Counted from the stretch's first letter, positions 1-11,600 are shown. The stretch: DNA of 64,000 bases from Erpobdella octoculata (GCA_963978895.1 OZ022239.1:16942470-17006469); one strand, 5' to 3'. Notes: generated from the letters alone by a model not told the origin. Program-made: numbers and translations.

Positions 1-825
1 CACCTGCTATTATCAAATCCTCATTTCCTGTTGTTTCATCCGAGTCAGATTCGTCACTAAAATCTGACCCTGAATATTTGGTGCCGTCGTCTGTTATAGA
101 GTTGTTATTGCCATTATTATAATCATCATCGTCACTTTCATCCTCATCATTTTGCATTTCGTTTTCGACGTCCAAACCGACTGTATCACTGACACCATCT
201 TTGCATGGTTCATCTTGAGCATCCTTGCAATGTTCATCTTGAACATCTTTGCAAGTCTCATCTTGCACATCTTTGCAAAGCTCATCTTGCACATCTTTGC
301 AAGGCTCATCACCATTACCATCCTTGCATGGTTCATCTTGTACATTCTTGCATGGTTCATCTTGTACATTCTTGCATGGTTCATCTTGACCGTCTTTTTT
401 TGTTTCCGCAATTGTGTGTGTCACCATGGAGGAGTTCAAGAAAATTCTTCCTTTCTTGCAGTGCTGCTCTGTGTGCTGCTCTGTTTTCCTCCGCCATTTT
501 ATTCAGAGCATTCAAGTTAACTTTGACGTATTTATTGTCCTGCATCACTGAGATTAACTGAAGAAATCTTTTTTCAGTTCCTTCTCTTTCAATTCTCTTT
601 TCAATTCTCTTTCGTTCGAGCCTCTTTTCCAAGTTTTTCTTGTTTTTCTCGAGCTTCCCTCTCAAGTTTCTCTTCTTTTTCTCGAGCTTCCCTCTCAAGT
701 TTCTCTTCTTTTTCTCGAGCTTCCTTCTCAAGTTTCTCTTCTTTTTCTCGAGCTTCTTTATCAATTAGAAACTTATGCAATTGTGCTATGTTTGAATCTT
801 GGTCCTTTGACATCCTCGTCGCCAA
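1..825 (-). pseudogene. Frameshifted coiled-coil / DEPCKDVQ-repeat ORF
   Basis: Minus-strand reading begins at the ATG at 825 (MATRMSKDQDSNIAQLHK) and runs into a Lys/Glu-rich coiled coil made of about four EAREKEEKLE repeats. The frame is lost near 640 in A-rich sequence and is recovered in another frame (about 640-381), which contains a less repetitive segment with LISVMQDNKYVKVN and AALQERKNFLELL. It is lost again in an A7 run near 400; the next frame carries eight roughly 24-bp repeats encoding DEPCKDVQ variants (about 180-395) and then an Asp/Glu/Asn-rich acidic tail that reaches the left edge. The family is not recognised. A charged coiled-coil start is common in retroelement Gag proteins, but a host gene is possible. 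Two homopolymer frameshifts suggest a pseudogene; sequencing error is the alternative. Confidence 0.5.
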
Positions 826-984
826 TGTTATATCTTTATTATTCTAATTAAATGGTAATAATTATAATCTACCTAAGTGGTTGCTAAACACTTACTAGAT
901 ATTTTCTGGTTATAATATTCTTAATATAACTTTGTTTGTTCCTGATATGATTAAGAAGGAAATATAATAAAAACTCATATATAT

Positions 985-1002
985 ATACATATATATATAT
1001 AC

Positions 1003-1083
<81 letters not shown>

Positions 1084-1133
1084 CGCTTATATATATATAT
1101 TTATACAAAACATATATATATATATATATATAT
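985..1133. repeat. (TA)n microsatellite
   Basis: Near-perfect TA dinucleotide array with a few CA and AA interruptions. It abuts the truncated 5' end of the gag remnant that starts near 1136, so the element's missing 5' part was probably lost by rearrangement within the TA tract. Confidence 0.95.
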
Positions 1134-1135
1134 AA

Positions 1136-2579
1136 CAGAAGGTGACGACGTGGACACTTATCTGCTCCGTTTTGAGGCATTGGCCACGGCAAATGATCAC
1201 CCAAAAAAGGGTTGGGGAATGCTTCTGGGTTCTCTGCTGAGTGCGAAGACATTGGAAGTGTTTGGCCAAATCAGCGATAGTCAGATGCAGGATTACGGGT
1301 CGGTAAAAGAGGCACTCCTTCGTCGTTTTGGGAAGTCGGCAGAAGACTACCGCATAAAGTTTCGAGAGTCAAAGCTTGAACCACAAGAGACTTGGGAACA
1401 GTATCTAGTGCGACTAGATAGTTACCTCAGGCGCTGGGTGGATCTCGCGGGTACAAAAAACTTATTGTTTTTGTTTTTAAAAGAGCAGTTCTTTGGAAAG
1501 TGTCCGTCGGGAATAGCTGAATATTTGTTGGAGAAAGAAAGCGGTGACGTCAATAACTTAAGTCGCTGGGTCAACAAGTACAATCAAGCTCACCCAGTCA
1601 AAAGCTTGGCAAAAGTCGAAAACATAAGCAGGATTAGCGGAAATCGTAGTCAACCAGACATTGACTCGGGAATGGTTGGACCTAGCTGTTACAATTGTCA
1701 TCAAGTTGGACATTTGGCGAGGGACTGCAGTCAAGGCACTCAAACAACTCCAGTCATGTGCCAAGCGCGTAGAGAGGCCACCATGACATCACCATGCAAA
1801 GATTCTGGAGTAGTGAATGCATGCGCGGTCATGGTGATGGAAGGAGGAAAGTTTAAATTTACCAGAGGTTTTGTGAACAAGAAACCAGTAAAAGTTTTGA
1901 GGGACACTGGCTGTACGGCCATAATGGTAAAGAAATCACTAGTACACCCGCGTCAGATGACCGGAATAACAAGACCATGTGTTTTGATCGACGGCACAGT
2001 CCGGATAGCTCCAACAGCAATAGTGAAACTCAAAACAGACGGGTTCAGAGGAACCAGAGAGGTTGTGTGCATGAAAAACTTACTTTGCTATCTGGTGCTG
2101 GGAAATGTTGAAGGAGTAAGAAGTTTGGATGCAATGGCTGCAGGGAAACGCTTTGGTCGGAAACCACAGAAACCCACTCCTAACTACGACAACACACAGA
2201 GAAATGATCGGACAAATTATAGAAAAACGTCGGCTAACTCGGATCTGTATCAAAGCAAGAAAAGAAACACGTGTCAAAGTTGGGAAATAAAGTTGAAGCA
2301 AAAGTTCAATCTTTGAATCCACAAAAAGAAAGACCAAGGCTTAATCTTCTGCCTAGAGGCCAACATGGGGGGTGGGGAAAGATGAAAAGTTGAATTCGGC
2401 AATCTTCGGAGACGCCCGCCCTGTTGACACAACACGCAGAGAGATAGAGATTAAGAATGGGTTTAAAGTAAACTACATCAAAGGCAAGGAAAACATCGGT
2501 GCTGACTTTCTTAGTCGTCAAGGGAGTGACGATGAAATCAGAAACGCTGACGCGTTCCTTTTTTCGAAGAGGGGGGATA

Positions 2580-2584
<5 letters not shown>
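1136..2584 (+). pseudogene. Defective LTR element, copy C: SCAN-like Gag, protease remnant, RNase H tail
   Basis: Open frame from the TA array to the stop near 2314, then other-frame pieces to 2584. It aligns almost residue for residue with element B's gag from about B residue 134 on, so the coiled-coil N-terminus is missing. It shows a SCAN-like capsid segment (LLRRFGKSAEDYRIKF, then WEQYLVRLDSYLRRWVDLAG), one CCHC knuckle (CYNCHQVGHLARDC, near 1690-1730) and a retropepsin-like VLRDTGCTAIMV. The last piece (2372-2584) carries only the end of an RNase H domain (KGKENIGADFLSR). RT and integrase are absent. Unlike B, copy C has no stop between the knuckle and the protease (CAA where B has TAA), so gag and protease were originally fused. 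Confidence 0.8.
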
Positions 2585-2947
<363 letters not shown>

Positions 2948-3607
2948 ATTTAAAATTTAAACCAAACGTCGACGTAAGAAACGATACACTGAAATAAACA
3001 ATAAAACCAGGTAGAGCGTACCTACCTAGATAGGGTATTTTTATGGGCTCACTTTTATCTTTTAAGGGACAAACTACGCCAGAGAGTCCCATTGAAAATT
3101 CAGGAGGCAATGCTTCCTCCATGCCCATCGAGTTGACGTCCCTGGAGGTTTTTGTTATTTTGGTCTATCACCAGTCATAAGCAGTTTAGGTTTCGCTTTA
3201 AATCAGGGGTTTCCAACCTTTTCTGTGTCCCGCGCCACTAGAAAACTTTTAGTATGTTCTCGCACCCCCTACAAAAGTAATATCTCATACGAAAAAAACA
3301 ATTTATACTAGATTTGAGCAAAATATTTATTCAATCTAAATTTATAAAAGATGATTCTGTTATGCAAATTTTATATTTTGCTTGCCAGGAATCAAAATTT
3401 GTGAATTTGTACTGTAAATTTCGGCAATGCTTTCTCAATGCCATTTTTAAAATTTAATAAATTTGCGAAACAACTGGAAGCAGCCGAAAATATGTTTATA
3501 TCAGTGAAAAACTGTTATAAATCATAAATTCAAAATTGGATGTTAAATGTAAAATTATACACAGCAATGCTTAATTATTAGTTTGATGGATTTTTATACT
3601 TAATTAA
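2948..3607. other. No gene; possible hAT end at 3204
   Basis: No convincing coding sequence. At 3204 the sequence CAGGGGTTTCCAACC resembles a hAT (Charlie-type) terminal inverted repeat, and the following text (cccgcgccactagaaaac, then ctcgcaccccc) fits such an element, but no partner end was found. Short minus-strand frames here lack recognisable motifs. Confidence 0.4.
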
Positions 3608-3782
3608 TCTATATATATAAAAATAAGATTATGTGTGTGTGTGTGTGTAACTTATGCATTGCGAAACCATTCATCCGATCCTACTGAAATTTTTACACAA
3701 CCTTGAGAGTCAATGGAGGGAGGTTTCAGTGAAAAAATATTAAAATCGGTCACAAAATGAGCGGAGCGGGAGAGTGAGCGGG

Positions 3783-3851
<69 letters not shown>
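3608..3851 (+). mobile_element. Non-autonomous Helitron, 5' part
   Basis: Begins A|TCTATATATATAAAAAT, the 5' terminus shared by all full copies in the window, followed by the diagnostic block with CATTCATCCGATC and ACAACCTTGAGAGTCAA, then GAGCGGGAACTATATA. It ends in a TA array (3787-3850) into which LTR element B is inserted. Confidence 0.75.
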
Positions 3852-3855
<4 letters not shown>

Positions 3856-3969
3856 AGATGAAGATGATTCATCTTACGTATTTTCATAGTATTTGTTTAT
3901 TTTATTTTATTATGTGTGCATTTTATTATGATCGGATATGTCGAAACAATAAGTCATATATATATATAT
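3852..3969 (+). repeat. 5' LTR of B, left part
   Basis: TGTAAGATGAAGATG start, matching the 3' LTR at 10616 base for base through the CATATATA tract, where element A is inserted. The remainder of this LTR resumes at 8093. Confidence 0.85.
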
Positions 3970-4186
3970 TTTTATATCTACGGTTTATATAATTTCCTAT
4001 CACGGCTGATAAACCTCAGAAGACATCATGAATTAAGTAGGACATAAAAAAAGTATAGAGTGAGTATTTACATAACTTCAATCAACCAGTCTTAATTACA
4101 GTTACTAAGATAAAAGTTTTTGATTAAGTGTGTATTTCTTCTAATAAATAAAGGACCATTTTCAAAGAACCTGAATATCGTAACAA
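3970..4186 (+). repeat. 5' LTR of A
   Basis: Starts TTTTATATCTACGG and ends ATCGTAACAA. It lacks a clear TG...CA terminus in both copies; the exact ends are uncertain by a few bases because the left flank is TA-rich. An AATAAA lies near its 3' end. Confidence 0.85.
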
Positions 4187-4187
4187 C

Positions 4188-4205
4188 TGGTGTCGGAAGC
4201 AGGAT
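4188..4205 (+). other. Primer-binding site of A
   Basis: TGGTGTCGGAAGCAGGAT directly after the 5' LTR. The TGG start is complementary to a tRNA CCA end. The sequence is of the tRNA-Leu-like type, but the exact tRNA cannot be assigned here. Confidence 0.65.
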
Positions 4206-4215
4206 ACTTTTGGAA

Positions 4216-7200
4216 ATGGGTTTAATTACTTTGGAAGAATTGAAGTGCTCAGATTTAAAAGGGCAGCTTCTTCTGAGGGGTTTATCTACTGTTGGCAAAA
4301 AGAACGAGCTAAAAGAAAGGCTGCAACAATTTCTCGAAAATGAGGGAAAAGACCCTGATACTTTTGAGTTTGAAATCAAAACACCAATGGAATTGATGAC
4401 ATTGATGAGAGAGGAAAGCATAGCAGCACAGGAAGTAAACAGAGCAGCACAAGAAGAGAACAGAGCAGCACAAGAAGAGAACAGAGCAGCACAAGAAGAG
4501 AACAGAGCAGCGCAACGAAGAATTGAAGAGCTAATTATTGACGATCGGCTTCGTTTATCAGAAGTTGAAAACAGAGTCAGTAACCTGGAGAAGCTGGTGA
4601 AAGAGAACGTCGGAGAAATCGAAACAAGATTGAACAATATGGTCAAACAAGTACAGAATGGTTGCCAAGTCCAAGAAAAAATTCATTCCGTTGAACATGC
4701 CAAGACCCCGGCTTTTGACGGCACTGTGTCATGGTCCGTCTACAAAGCTCAATTTGAAATTGCTGCCAGGAAAAATAATTGGTTAACCAGCCAGCAGAAG
4801 GCGGAAAATCTGGTATTTTCTTTGAGGGGAGAAGCTTTACAGCTTCTCGAGCTTATTGCAGATAGAGATGATTACGATGCAATCGTGAAGGTTCTCGAGA
4901 GCAGATTCGGTAATCAACACGCGCCAGAAATTTTTCGAGCTCAACTCAAGAGTCGACGCCAGAAACCCGAAGAAAGCTTGCAACAGCTGGAAGCGGATAT
5001 AGAACGACTCGCCAATCTGGGATATCCCTTGTGCCCTCGAAATGTCCTCAATACAATTATTGCGGATGGATTCATAGCGGCCTTGAAGAACTCCGAAACC
5101 CAAAAAGCTCTTAGGGTCGCCCGAGTAGCTGGTCCCAGTGAGGCTTTGGCATTTGCCTTGAATTACGAAGCCTCTGAAGAATTATCTGATAAGTCTTATC
5201 GGGTAAGAAAGGTGGGAATCGAAGAAAATGACCTGGATGATCGAGTCCGAAAAATTATGGAAGAAAGGCCCAGCTGGAAAAAACATAACTCACCGCGTTG
5301 CTGGAATTGCGATGGGTTGGGACATCTACAGAGGGACTGTAGATTCCAGATGTTTGGACACGGGCAACGAAAGCAAGGGTACTCCAAAAAGCACGATGAT
5401 GTCAGACAAGCAAGACCCATAGTGGCCCGTTCCAACAAACAAAATCCAGACTTTGTTACAATAAACGATATTTTACCTTATAAAGTGGTACCAATTTCTA
5501 TTTTGAAGAAAGGGGCAAGCATATTTGTGGAGGGCAGACTGGGAATAAAAAACTGTAAATTTATCATTGATACTGGAGCTTCTTGTTCAATTATAAGGCC
5601 TTGTTTGGCAAAAGGAGAAGTTTTGCAAAGTGGAAATGGCATTCGTCTCAAGACTGCAACTGGGGAGCTTGTCCCAGTAGTTGGTAAAATTCAAACTGAT
5701 ATTAGGCTGGGAAATAGAACCTTTCAGCATCAGTTTTTAGTTGCCGACATAGAAGAAGAGTGTCTACTTGGGCTTGACTTTATGAAAGCACATGGTTTTG
5801 CATTGGACTTAAAAATAGGAACATTTAGACAGGGGGATTTGGAAATACCTGTTTATTATAAAGGCGAAATGATTTTGGTGAAACGAGTATTGGTAACAAA
5901 AAGCATCGTTGTACCTGCTCAGTCGGAATCTTTGGTTTGGGCAAAAATAGAAAGCGATAAGAACTCAAAAGTTGTTGGGTTCATCGAGCCCCTGAACGGA
6001 GTTGAAAAACATGGATTAATGATCGGAAAAACACTGGTACGAACAAAGTCAGGAAGCTTCGTGCCAGTCAGAGTTATGAATGTGACAGAATGCGACAAGC
6101 GACTAACAAAAGGTGACGAAATTGCGGTATGCAGCCCAGTCGACCACATATTGGCATGTAACACGGTGATTGGTAGAAATGATAATAAAAAAAGAATGAA
6201 GTACTCGCAAATTCAGGCACTGCTTGAAGCCGCTAAAACTTCACTAAAAGCAATGGACTATGACAAAGCGGAAAAGTTGATTGAAGAGTATTGTGATATA
6301 ATAGCTATTGACGAAGAAGACAATGGAAAAACAAAGATCGTTGAACACCGAATTCGAACTGGTAATACAGAGCCCATTCGTCAAATGCCACGAAGGCTTC
6401 CACTGGCAAAGCGAGAGGAAGCTAGAAAGATGCTGGAAAAGATGAAAAAACAAGGATTTATTGAACCATCCAATAGTCCATGGAGTTCACCGGTAGTACT
6501 TGTTAAGAAGAAAGATAATTCGCTACGTTTTTGTGTCGACTACAGAATGTTAAACGAGGTCACACAAAAAGATAGTTACCCTTTGCCCAGAATCGATGAC
6601 ACCATCGATACACTTGCGGGATCTCGAATGTTTTCTACTTTAGATCTTAAGAGCGGATATTGGCAGGTGGGAATACATCCCCAGGATCGCGAAAAAACTG
6701 CCTTTTCAATAGGTGAAGGATTGTGGCAATTTACAGTGATGCCATTTGGCTTGTGCAACGCACCCGCAACTTTCGAGCGACTTATGGAGTATGTGTTACA
6801 AGGATTAAATTGGAGAACGTGTCTTGTGTATTTGGACGACATTATTGTTGTTGGAAAGACGTTTGAAGAGCATCTACACAATCTTGAAGAAGTTTTCCAA
6901 AGGATCCGGGATGCTGGTATGAAGCTAAATCCGGCAAAGTGTGCACTTTTCAAAAACAAGGTGAAATATCTTGGTCATATAGTTTCTGCCGAAGGGGTAG
7001 GAACCGATCCTGAGAAAATTGAAGCGGTTAACCGTTGGCCTGTTCCGAGAAATTCTCAAGAATTAAGAAGCTTTCTTGGTTTGTGCACATATTATCGACG
7101 ATTTGTAGCCAACTTTTCCAGCATTGCAAAGGAATTACATAAGCTTACAGAAAAGAATGCACCGTTTGACTGGTCAGAGGCAAATCAACAGGCGTTCGAA

Positions 7201-7875
7201 CAGTTAAAAACAGCTTTGAGTTTGACGCCAGTTCTGTCGTATCCAATCCCTGGAAAAGATTTTGTATTAGACACAGATGCAAGTAATGAAGGAATAGGGG
7301 CAGTGCTTAGTCAAATTGTTGACGGCAACGAAAAGGTAATAGCTTATTATAGCAGAACTTTGTCGAAACCGGAGCGCAATTATTGCGTCACCAGACGTGA
7401 GTTATTAGCAATCGTTGATTCTATTAAGCACTTTCACAAGTATTTATATGGTCAAAAGTTTTTGTTGAGAACGGATCACGCTGCTTTGAAATGGCTTTTA
7501 AATTTTAAAAATCCAGAAGAACAAGTGGCTAGGTGGATCGAACGTTTACAATCATACGAGTTTGAAATTCAGCATCGGAAGGGTGAACAGCACAAAAATG
7601 CTGATGCACTGTCACGACGACCTTGCAATGATGAATGTAAGTATTGCATTCGCATGGAGGGGAAGGAAATAAATAATCAGTGTTTTCAGGTACGGTTTCA
7701 AATTGACGACACTTGGTCAGATGAAGTGATTCGAGACGAACAATTAAAAGATGATGATATAGGGCCGATTTTGAGATGGATGGAAGAAGGGAAGAAACCT
7801 GACTGGCAAGATATTTCTGAATTGAGTCCTGCTACTAAATCGTATTGGGCACAATGGGACTCTCTAAGGGGGTAG
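4216..7875 (+). CDS. SAP-Gag-protease-RT-RNase H polyprotein of element A
   Basis: Single open frame of 1,219 residues from the ATG after the primer site (an in-frame ATG at 4120 lies inside the LTR). Order: N-terminal SAP-like motif (LKCSDLKGQLLLRGLSTVGK, residues about 9-45), a coiled coil of AAQEENR heptads, Gag capsid, CCHC knuckle (CWNCDGLGHLQRDC), retropepsin (FIIDTGASCSII), RT with LDLKSGYWQ and LVYLDDIIVVG, and RNase H with DTDASNEGIG and NADALSRR. After RNase H about 80 residues continue to WAQWDSLRG and a stop that overlaps the polypurine tract. The integrase that normally follows is deleted. All protease and RT catalytic motifs look intact. It could act only with integrase supplied by a relative. 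Confidence 0.93.
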   Translation: MGLITLEELKCSDLKGQLLLRGLSTVGKKNELKERLQQFLENEGKDPDTFEFEIKTPMELMTLMREESIAAQEVNRAAQEENRAAQEENRAAQEENRAAQRRIEELIIDDRLRLSEVENRVSNLEKLVKENVGEIETRLNNMVKQVQNGCQVQEKIHSVEHAKTPAFDGTVSWSVYKAQFEIAARKNNWLTSQQKAENLVFSLRGEALQLLELIADRDDYDAIVKVLESRFGNQHAPEIFRAQLKSRRQKPEESLQQLEADIERLANLGYPLCPRNVLNTIIADGFIAALKNSETQKALRVARVAGPSEALAFALNYEASEELSDKSYRVRKVGIEENDLDDRVRKIMEERPSWKKHNSPRCWNCDGLGHLQRDCRFQMFGHGQRKQGYSKKHDDVRQARPIVARSNKQNPDFVTINDILPYKVVPISILKKGASIFVEGRLGIKNCKFIIDTGASCSIIRPCLAKGEVLQSGNGIRLKTATGELVPVVGKIQTDIRLGNRTFQHQFLVADIEEECLLGLDFMKAHGFALDLKIGTFRQGDLEIPVYYKGEMILVKRVLVTKSIVVPAQSESLVWAKIESDKNSKVVGFIEPLNGVEKHGLMIGKTLVRTKSGSFVPVRVMNVTECDKRLTKGDEIAVCSPVDHILACNTVIGRNDNKKRMKYSQIQALLEAAKTSLKAMDYDKAEKLIEEYCDIIAIDEEDNGKTKIVEHRIRTGNTEPIRQMPRRLPLAKREEARKMLEKMKKQGFIEPSNSPWSSPVVLVKKKDNSLRFCVDYRMLNEVTQKDSYPLPRIDDTIDTLAGSRMFSTLDLKSGYWQVGIHPQDREKTAFSIGEGLWQFTVMPFGLCNAPATFERLMEYVLQGLNWRTCLVYLDDIIVVGKTFEEHLHNLEEVFQRIRDAGMKLNPAKCALFKNKVKYLGHIVSAEGVGTDPEKIEAVNRWPVPRNSQELRSFLGLCTYYRRFVANFSSIAKELHKLTEKNAPFDWSEANQQAFEQLKTALSLTPVLSYPIPGKDFVLDTDASNEGIGAVLSQIVDGNEKVIAYYSRTLSKPERNYCVTRRELLAIVDSIKHFHKYLYGQKFLLRTDHAALKWLLNFKNPEEQVARWIERLQSYEFEIQHRKGEQHKNADALSRRPCNDECKYCIRMEGKEINNQCFQVRFQIDDTWSDEVIRDEQLKDDDIGPILRWMEEGKKPDWQDISELSPATKSYWAQWDSLRG

Positions 7876-8087
7876 TTTTATATCTACGGTTTATATAATT
7901 TCCTATCACGGCTGATAAACCTCAGAAGACATCATGAATTAAGTAGGACATAAAAAAAGTATAGAGTGAGTATTTACATAACTTCAATCAACCAGTCTTA
8001 ATTACAGTTACTAAGATAAAAGTTTTTGATTAAGTGTGTATTTCTTCTAATAAATAAAGGACCATTTTCAAAGAACCTGAATATCGT

Positions 8088-8092
<5 letters not shown>
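7876..8092 (+). repeat. 3' LTR of A
   Basis: Copy of 3970-4186 with no difference seen by eye, preceded by the purine tract CTAAGGGGG and followed by TA repeats belonging to the B LTR. Confidence 0.88.
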
Positions 8093-8163
<71 letters not shown>

Positions 8164-8567
8164 ACGTGTGTGTGTGTGTGTGTTTATTATTTTTCTTATC
8201 TAGAAATTTATATATATATATATGTATATATATATATCTTTTTCCGGATTTTTAATGGTAAGATTGTAAATATTATTTTGTGCATGAATTTTGAGAATTT
8301 AGACAGTGTGTTAAAAGTTGAGTGTTCGAGAAGATAATAAAAGTTTAAAGAGACGTGCTGCAGAGAGAAATTGGAATTAACAAAAGATTTGTTAGAACCG
8401 TGCGAAATTCTACAAAGTGAGATAATTCAGTTTTATTTGAGTCCAGTTAAAAGATTATATTCAAGGAAGAATAATTAAGTTAAAATAAATTCGAGAAATA
8501 TTGTGTTATAAATAACTTCGACTTTAACGTTACGAATCGCTAGAAAGCATGTTCCTCTACGTTTACA
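8093..8567 (+). repeat. 5' LTR of B, right part
   Basis: TA/TG-rich start, then about 310 bp matching 11104-11393 in the 3' LTR, ending CGTTTACA. It contains ATTTTGTGCATGAATTTTG uninterrupted, which is the empty site for the SINE-like insertion present in the 3' LTR. Confidence 0.88.
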
Positions 8568-8568
8568 T

Positions 8569-8583
8569 TGGTGACCTCGACGT
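8569..8583 (+). other. Primer-binding site of B
   Basis: TGGTGACCTCGACGT starts one base after the LTR. It differs by one base from the complement of the animal tRNA-Trp 3' end (TGGTGACCCCGACGT), which element H matches exactly. Confidence 0.7.
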
Positions 8584-8663
8584 ATTTACGCATTTTCATC
8601 CGTAAATATATTTTCTGAAGTTGTTTGATCACAAGTGACCGAATTTTTTTTCTTTTGTGAAAG

Positions 8664-9689
8664 ATGTCTGACGAGAAATTCATTGCGATGGGACAGGCTC
8701 TAGGCTATTCCGGAGTGGATTTAAGGAATTACGTCAAAGAGTTAAAGGATGAAGAAAGGGTTAAGAGAATGGAGGAACGGGAAGAAAAAAAGGCTCAGCA
8801 GGAGCGGGAAGATAAAATAGCTCTACAAGAACGGGACGAGCGGGAACGGGAACGTGAATACGAAGAGAAGAAGACTCAAGAAGCTAAAGAAGAACGAGAA
8901 CTCCAACTTCAACAAGCTAAAGAAGAACGAGAACTTCAACTTTTACGTGAGCGCGAACAACGCCAGCATGAATTGGAATTGAAAAAGCTGGAATTAGAGG
9001 CCCTAACAAAAAAAAAAGAGCCAAAGGTAGAGGTAACAAAGAGTCCATATCCAAAGTTCTCGGAAGGTGACGACGTGGACGCATTTCTGCTCCGTTTTGA
9101 GGCATTGGCCACGGCAAATGATCATCAAAAAAAGGGTTGGGGAATGCTTCTGGGTTCCTTGCTCAGTGCTAAGACATTGGAAGTGTTTGGCCAACTCTGC
9201 GAGAGTCAGATGCAGGATTACGAGTCGGTAAAAGAGGCACTCCTTCGCCGTTTTGGGAAGTCGGCAGAAGACTACCGAATAAAGTTTCGAGAGTCAAAGC
9301 TTGAACCAGAAGAGACTTGGGAACAGTATCTGGTGCGACTAGATAGTTACCTCAGGCGCTGGGTGGATCTCGCGGGTACAAAAAACTATTTGTTTTTGTT
9401 CCTAAAAGAGCAGTTTTTTGGAAAGTGTCCGTCGGGAATGGCTGAGTATTTGTTGGAAAAAGAAAGCGTTGACGTCAACGAGTTAAGTCGCTGGGTCAAC
9501 AAATACAGTCAAGCTCACCCAGTCAAAAGCTTGGCAAAGTTCGAGAACGCAAGCAGGATTAGCGGAAATCGTGGTCAACCAGACTCTGACTCGGGAATAG
9601 TTGGACCACGCTGTTACAATTGCAATAAGCTGGGCCATATGGCAAAGGATTGTCATCACGCTGGACAGATCGCGAGGGACTACAGTTAA
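8664..9689 (+). CDS. SCAN-like Gag of element B
   Basis: 341 residues starting at the ATG 80 bases after the primer site. Residues about 30-120 form a charged Glu/Arg/Gln coiled coil (repeated QQAKEERELQL). Residues about 130-290 are a capsid region closely resembling SCAN domains (ALLRRFGKSAEDYRIKFRES, then WEQYLVRLDSYLRRWVDLAG). A CCHC knuckle follows (CYNCNKLGHMAKDC) and then a degenerate second one (GQIARDYS) just before the stop. The stop is TAA where copy C has CAA, so it is probably a nonsense mutation truncating a gag-protease frame. The SCAN-Gmr1 Gag relationship is established knowledge; assignment here is by motif. Confidence 0.85.
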   Translation: MSDEKFIAMGQALGYSGVDLRNYVKELKDEERVKRMEEREEKKAQQEREDKIALQERDEREREREYEEKKTQEAKEERELQLQQAKEERELQLLREREQRQHELELKKLELEALTKKKEPKVEVTKSPYPKFSEGDDVDAFLLRFEALATANDHQKKGWGMLLGSLLSAKTLEVFGQLCESQMQDYESVKEALLRRFGKSAEDYRIKFRESKLEPEETWEQYLVRLDSYLRRWVDLAGTKNYLFLFLKEQFFGKCPSGMAEYLLEKESVDVNELSRWVNKYSQAHPVKSLAKFENASRISGNRGQPDSDSGIVGPRCYNCNKLGHMAKDCHHAGQIARDYS

Positions 9690-9710
9690 GGCACTCAAGC
9701 AACTCCAGTC

Positions 9711-10586
9711 ATGTGCCAAGGACGTAGAGAGGCCAACTTGACACCACCATGCAAAGATTCTGGAGTAGTGAATGCATGCGCGGTCATGGTGTTGGATGGT
9801 AAATTGAATGAGGTCCAATTAAAATGTGGTTGCTTTTCACCGGTAATAGCGGATGGTTGTTTTCACTCAGGAGAAAAGTTTAAATTAACCAGAGGATTTG
9901 TGAACAGAAAACCGGTAGAGGTTTTGAGGGACACTGGCTATACTTCCATAATAGTAAAGGAATCATTAGTGCACCCGCGTCAGATGACCGGAAGAACAAG
10001 ACCCTGTGTTTTGATCGACGGCACAGTTCGGGTGGCTCCAACAGCAGTGGTAAAAATCAAAACAGACTGGTTCAGAGGAACCAGAGAGGTGGTGTGCATG
10101 AAAAACCTACTTTGCGATCTCGTGCTGGGAAATGTTGAAGGGGTAAGGGGTTTTGATGCAATGGCGGCAAAAAAACGCTTTGGTCGGAAACCACAGAAAT
10201 CCGCTTCCAACTACGACAGTACTCAGAGGAATGATCGGGTAAATTTTAGAAAATCGTCGGCTAACTCGGAGCTGTATCAAAGCAAGGAAAGAAACACGTC
10301 TGCCATTTCAAAGGTAGGAAATAAAGTTGAGGCAAAAGTTCAAGCTTTGAATCCGCCAAAAGAAAGACCAATTCTCAATCTTCTGCCTAGAGGCCAAAAT
10401 GGAGGGGTGGGAAAAGATGGAAAGTTGAATTCGGCAATCTTCGGAGATGCCCGCCCTGTTGACACAGCACGCAGAGAGATAGAGATTGAGAATAAGTTGA
10501 AAGGAAACTATTTCAAAGGCAAGGAGAACATCGGTGCTGACTCTCTTAGTCGTAAAGAGAGTGACGATGTAATCAAGAAACACTGA
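9711..10586 (+). pseudogene. Protease-like region and RNase H tail of element B
   Basis: Continuation of the gag frame after the stop. Contains VLRDTGYTSIIVKESLVHP, a retropepsin-type active site with Tyr after DTG, and LLCDLVLGNVEG, the usual C-terminal protease strand. Then a jump: after LLPRGQNGG the text goes directly to the last ~20 residues of an RNase H (FKGKENIGADSLSRKES) and stops close to the 3' LTR. Copy C at 1136-2584 has the same junction, so the deletion of RT and integrase is ancestral to both copies. Confidence 0.75.
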
Positions 10587-10615
10587 CGCGTTTCTTTTTT
10601 CGAAGAGGGGGGATA

Positions 10616-11600
<985 letters not shown>

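Larger units (their letters stand above)
3970..8092 (+). mobile_element. Ty3/gypsy element A, inserted in the 5' LTR of B
   Basis: 217-bp direct repeats at 3970-4186 and 7876-8092 appear identical by eye, indicating a recent insertion. Between them are a primer site, one long open frame and a polypurine tract (about 7866-7872). Integrase is absent. The flanks are the two halves of the B LTR's internal TA run, so the target was a TA microsatellite inside another LTR. Confidence 0.9.
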
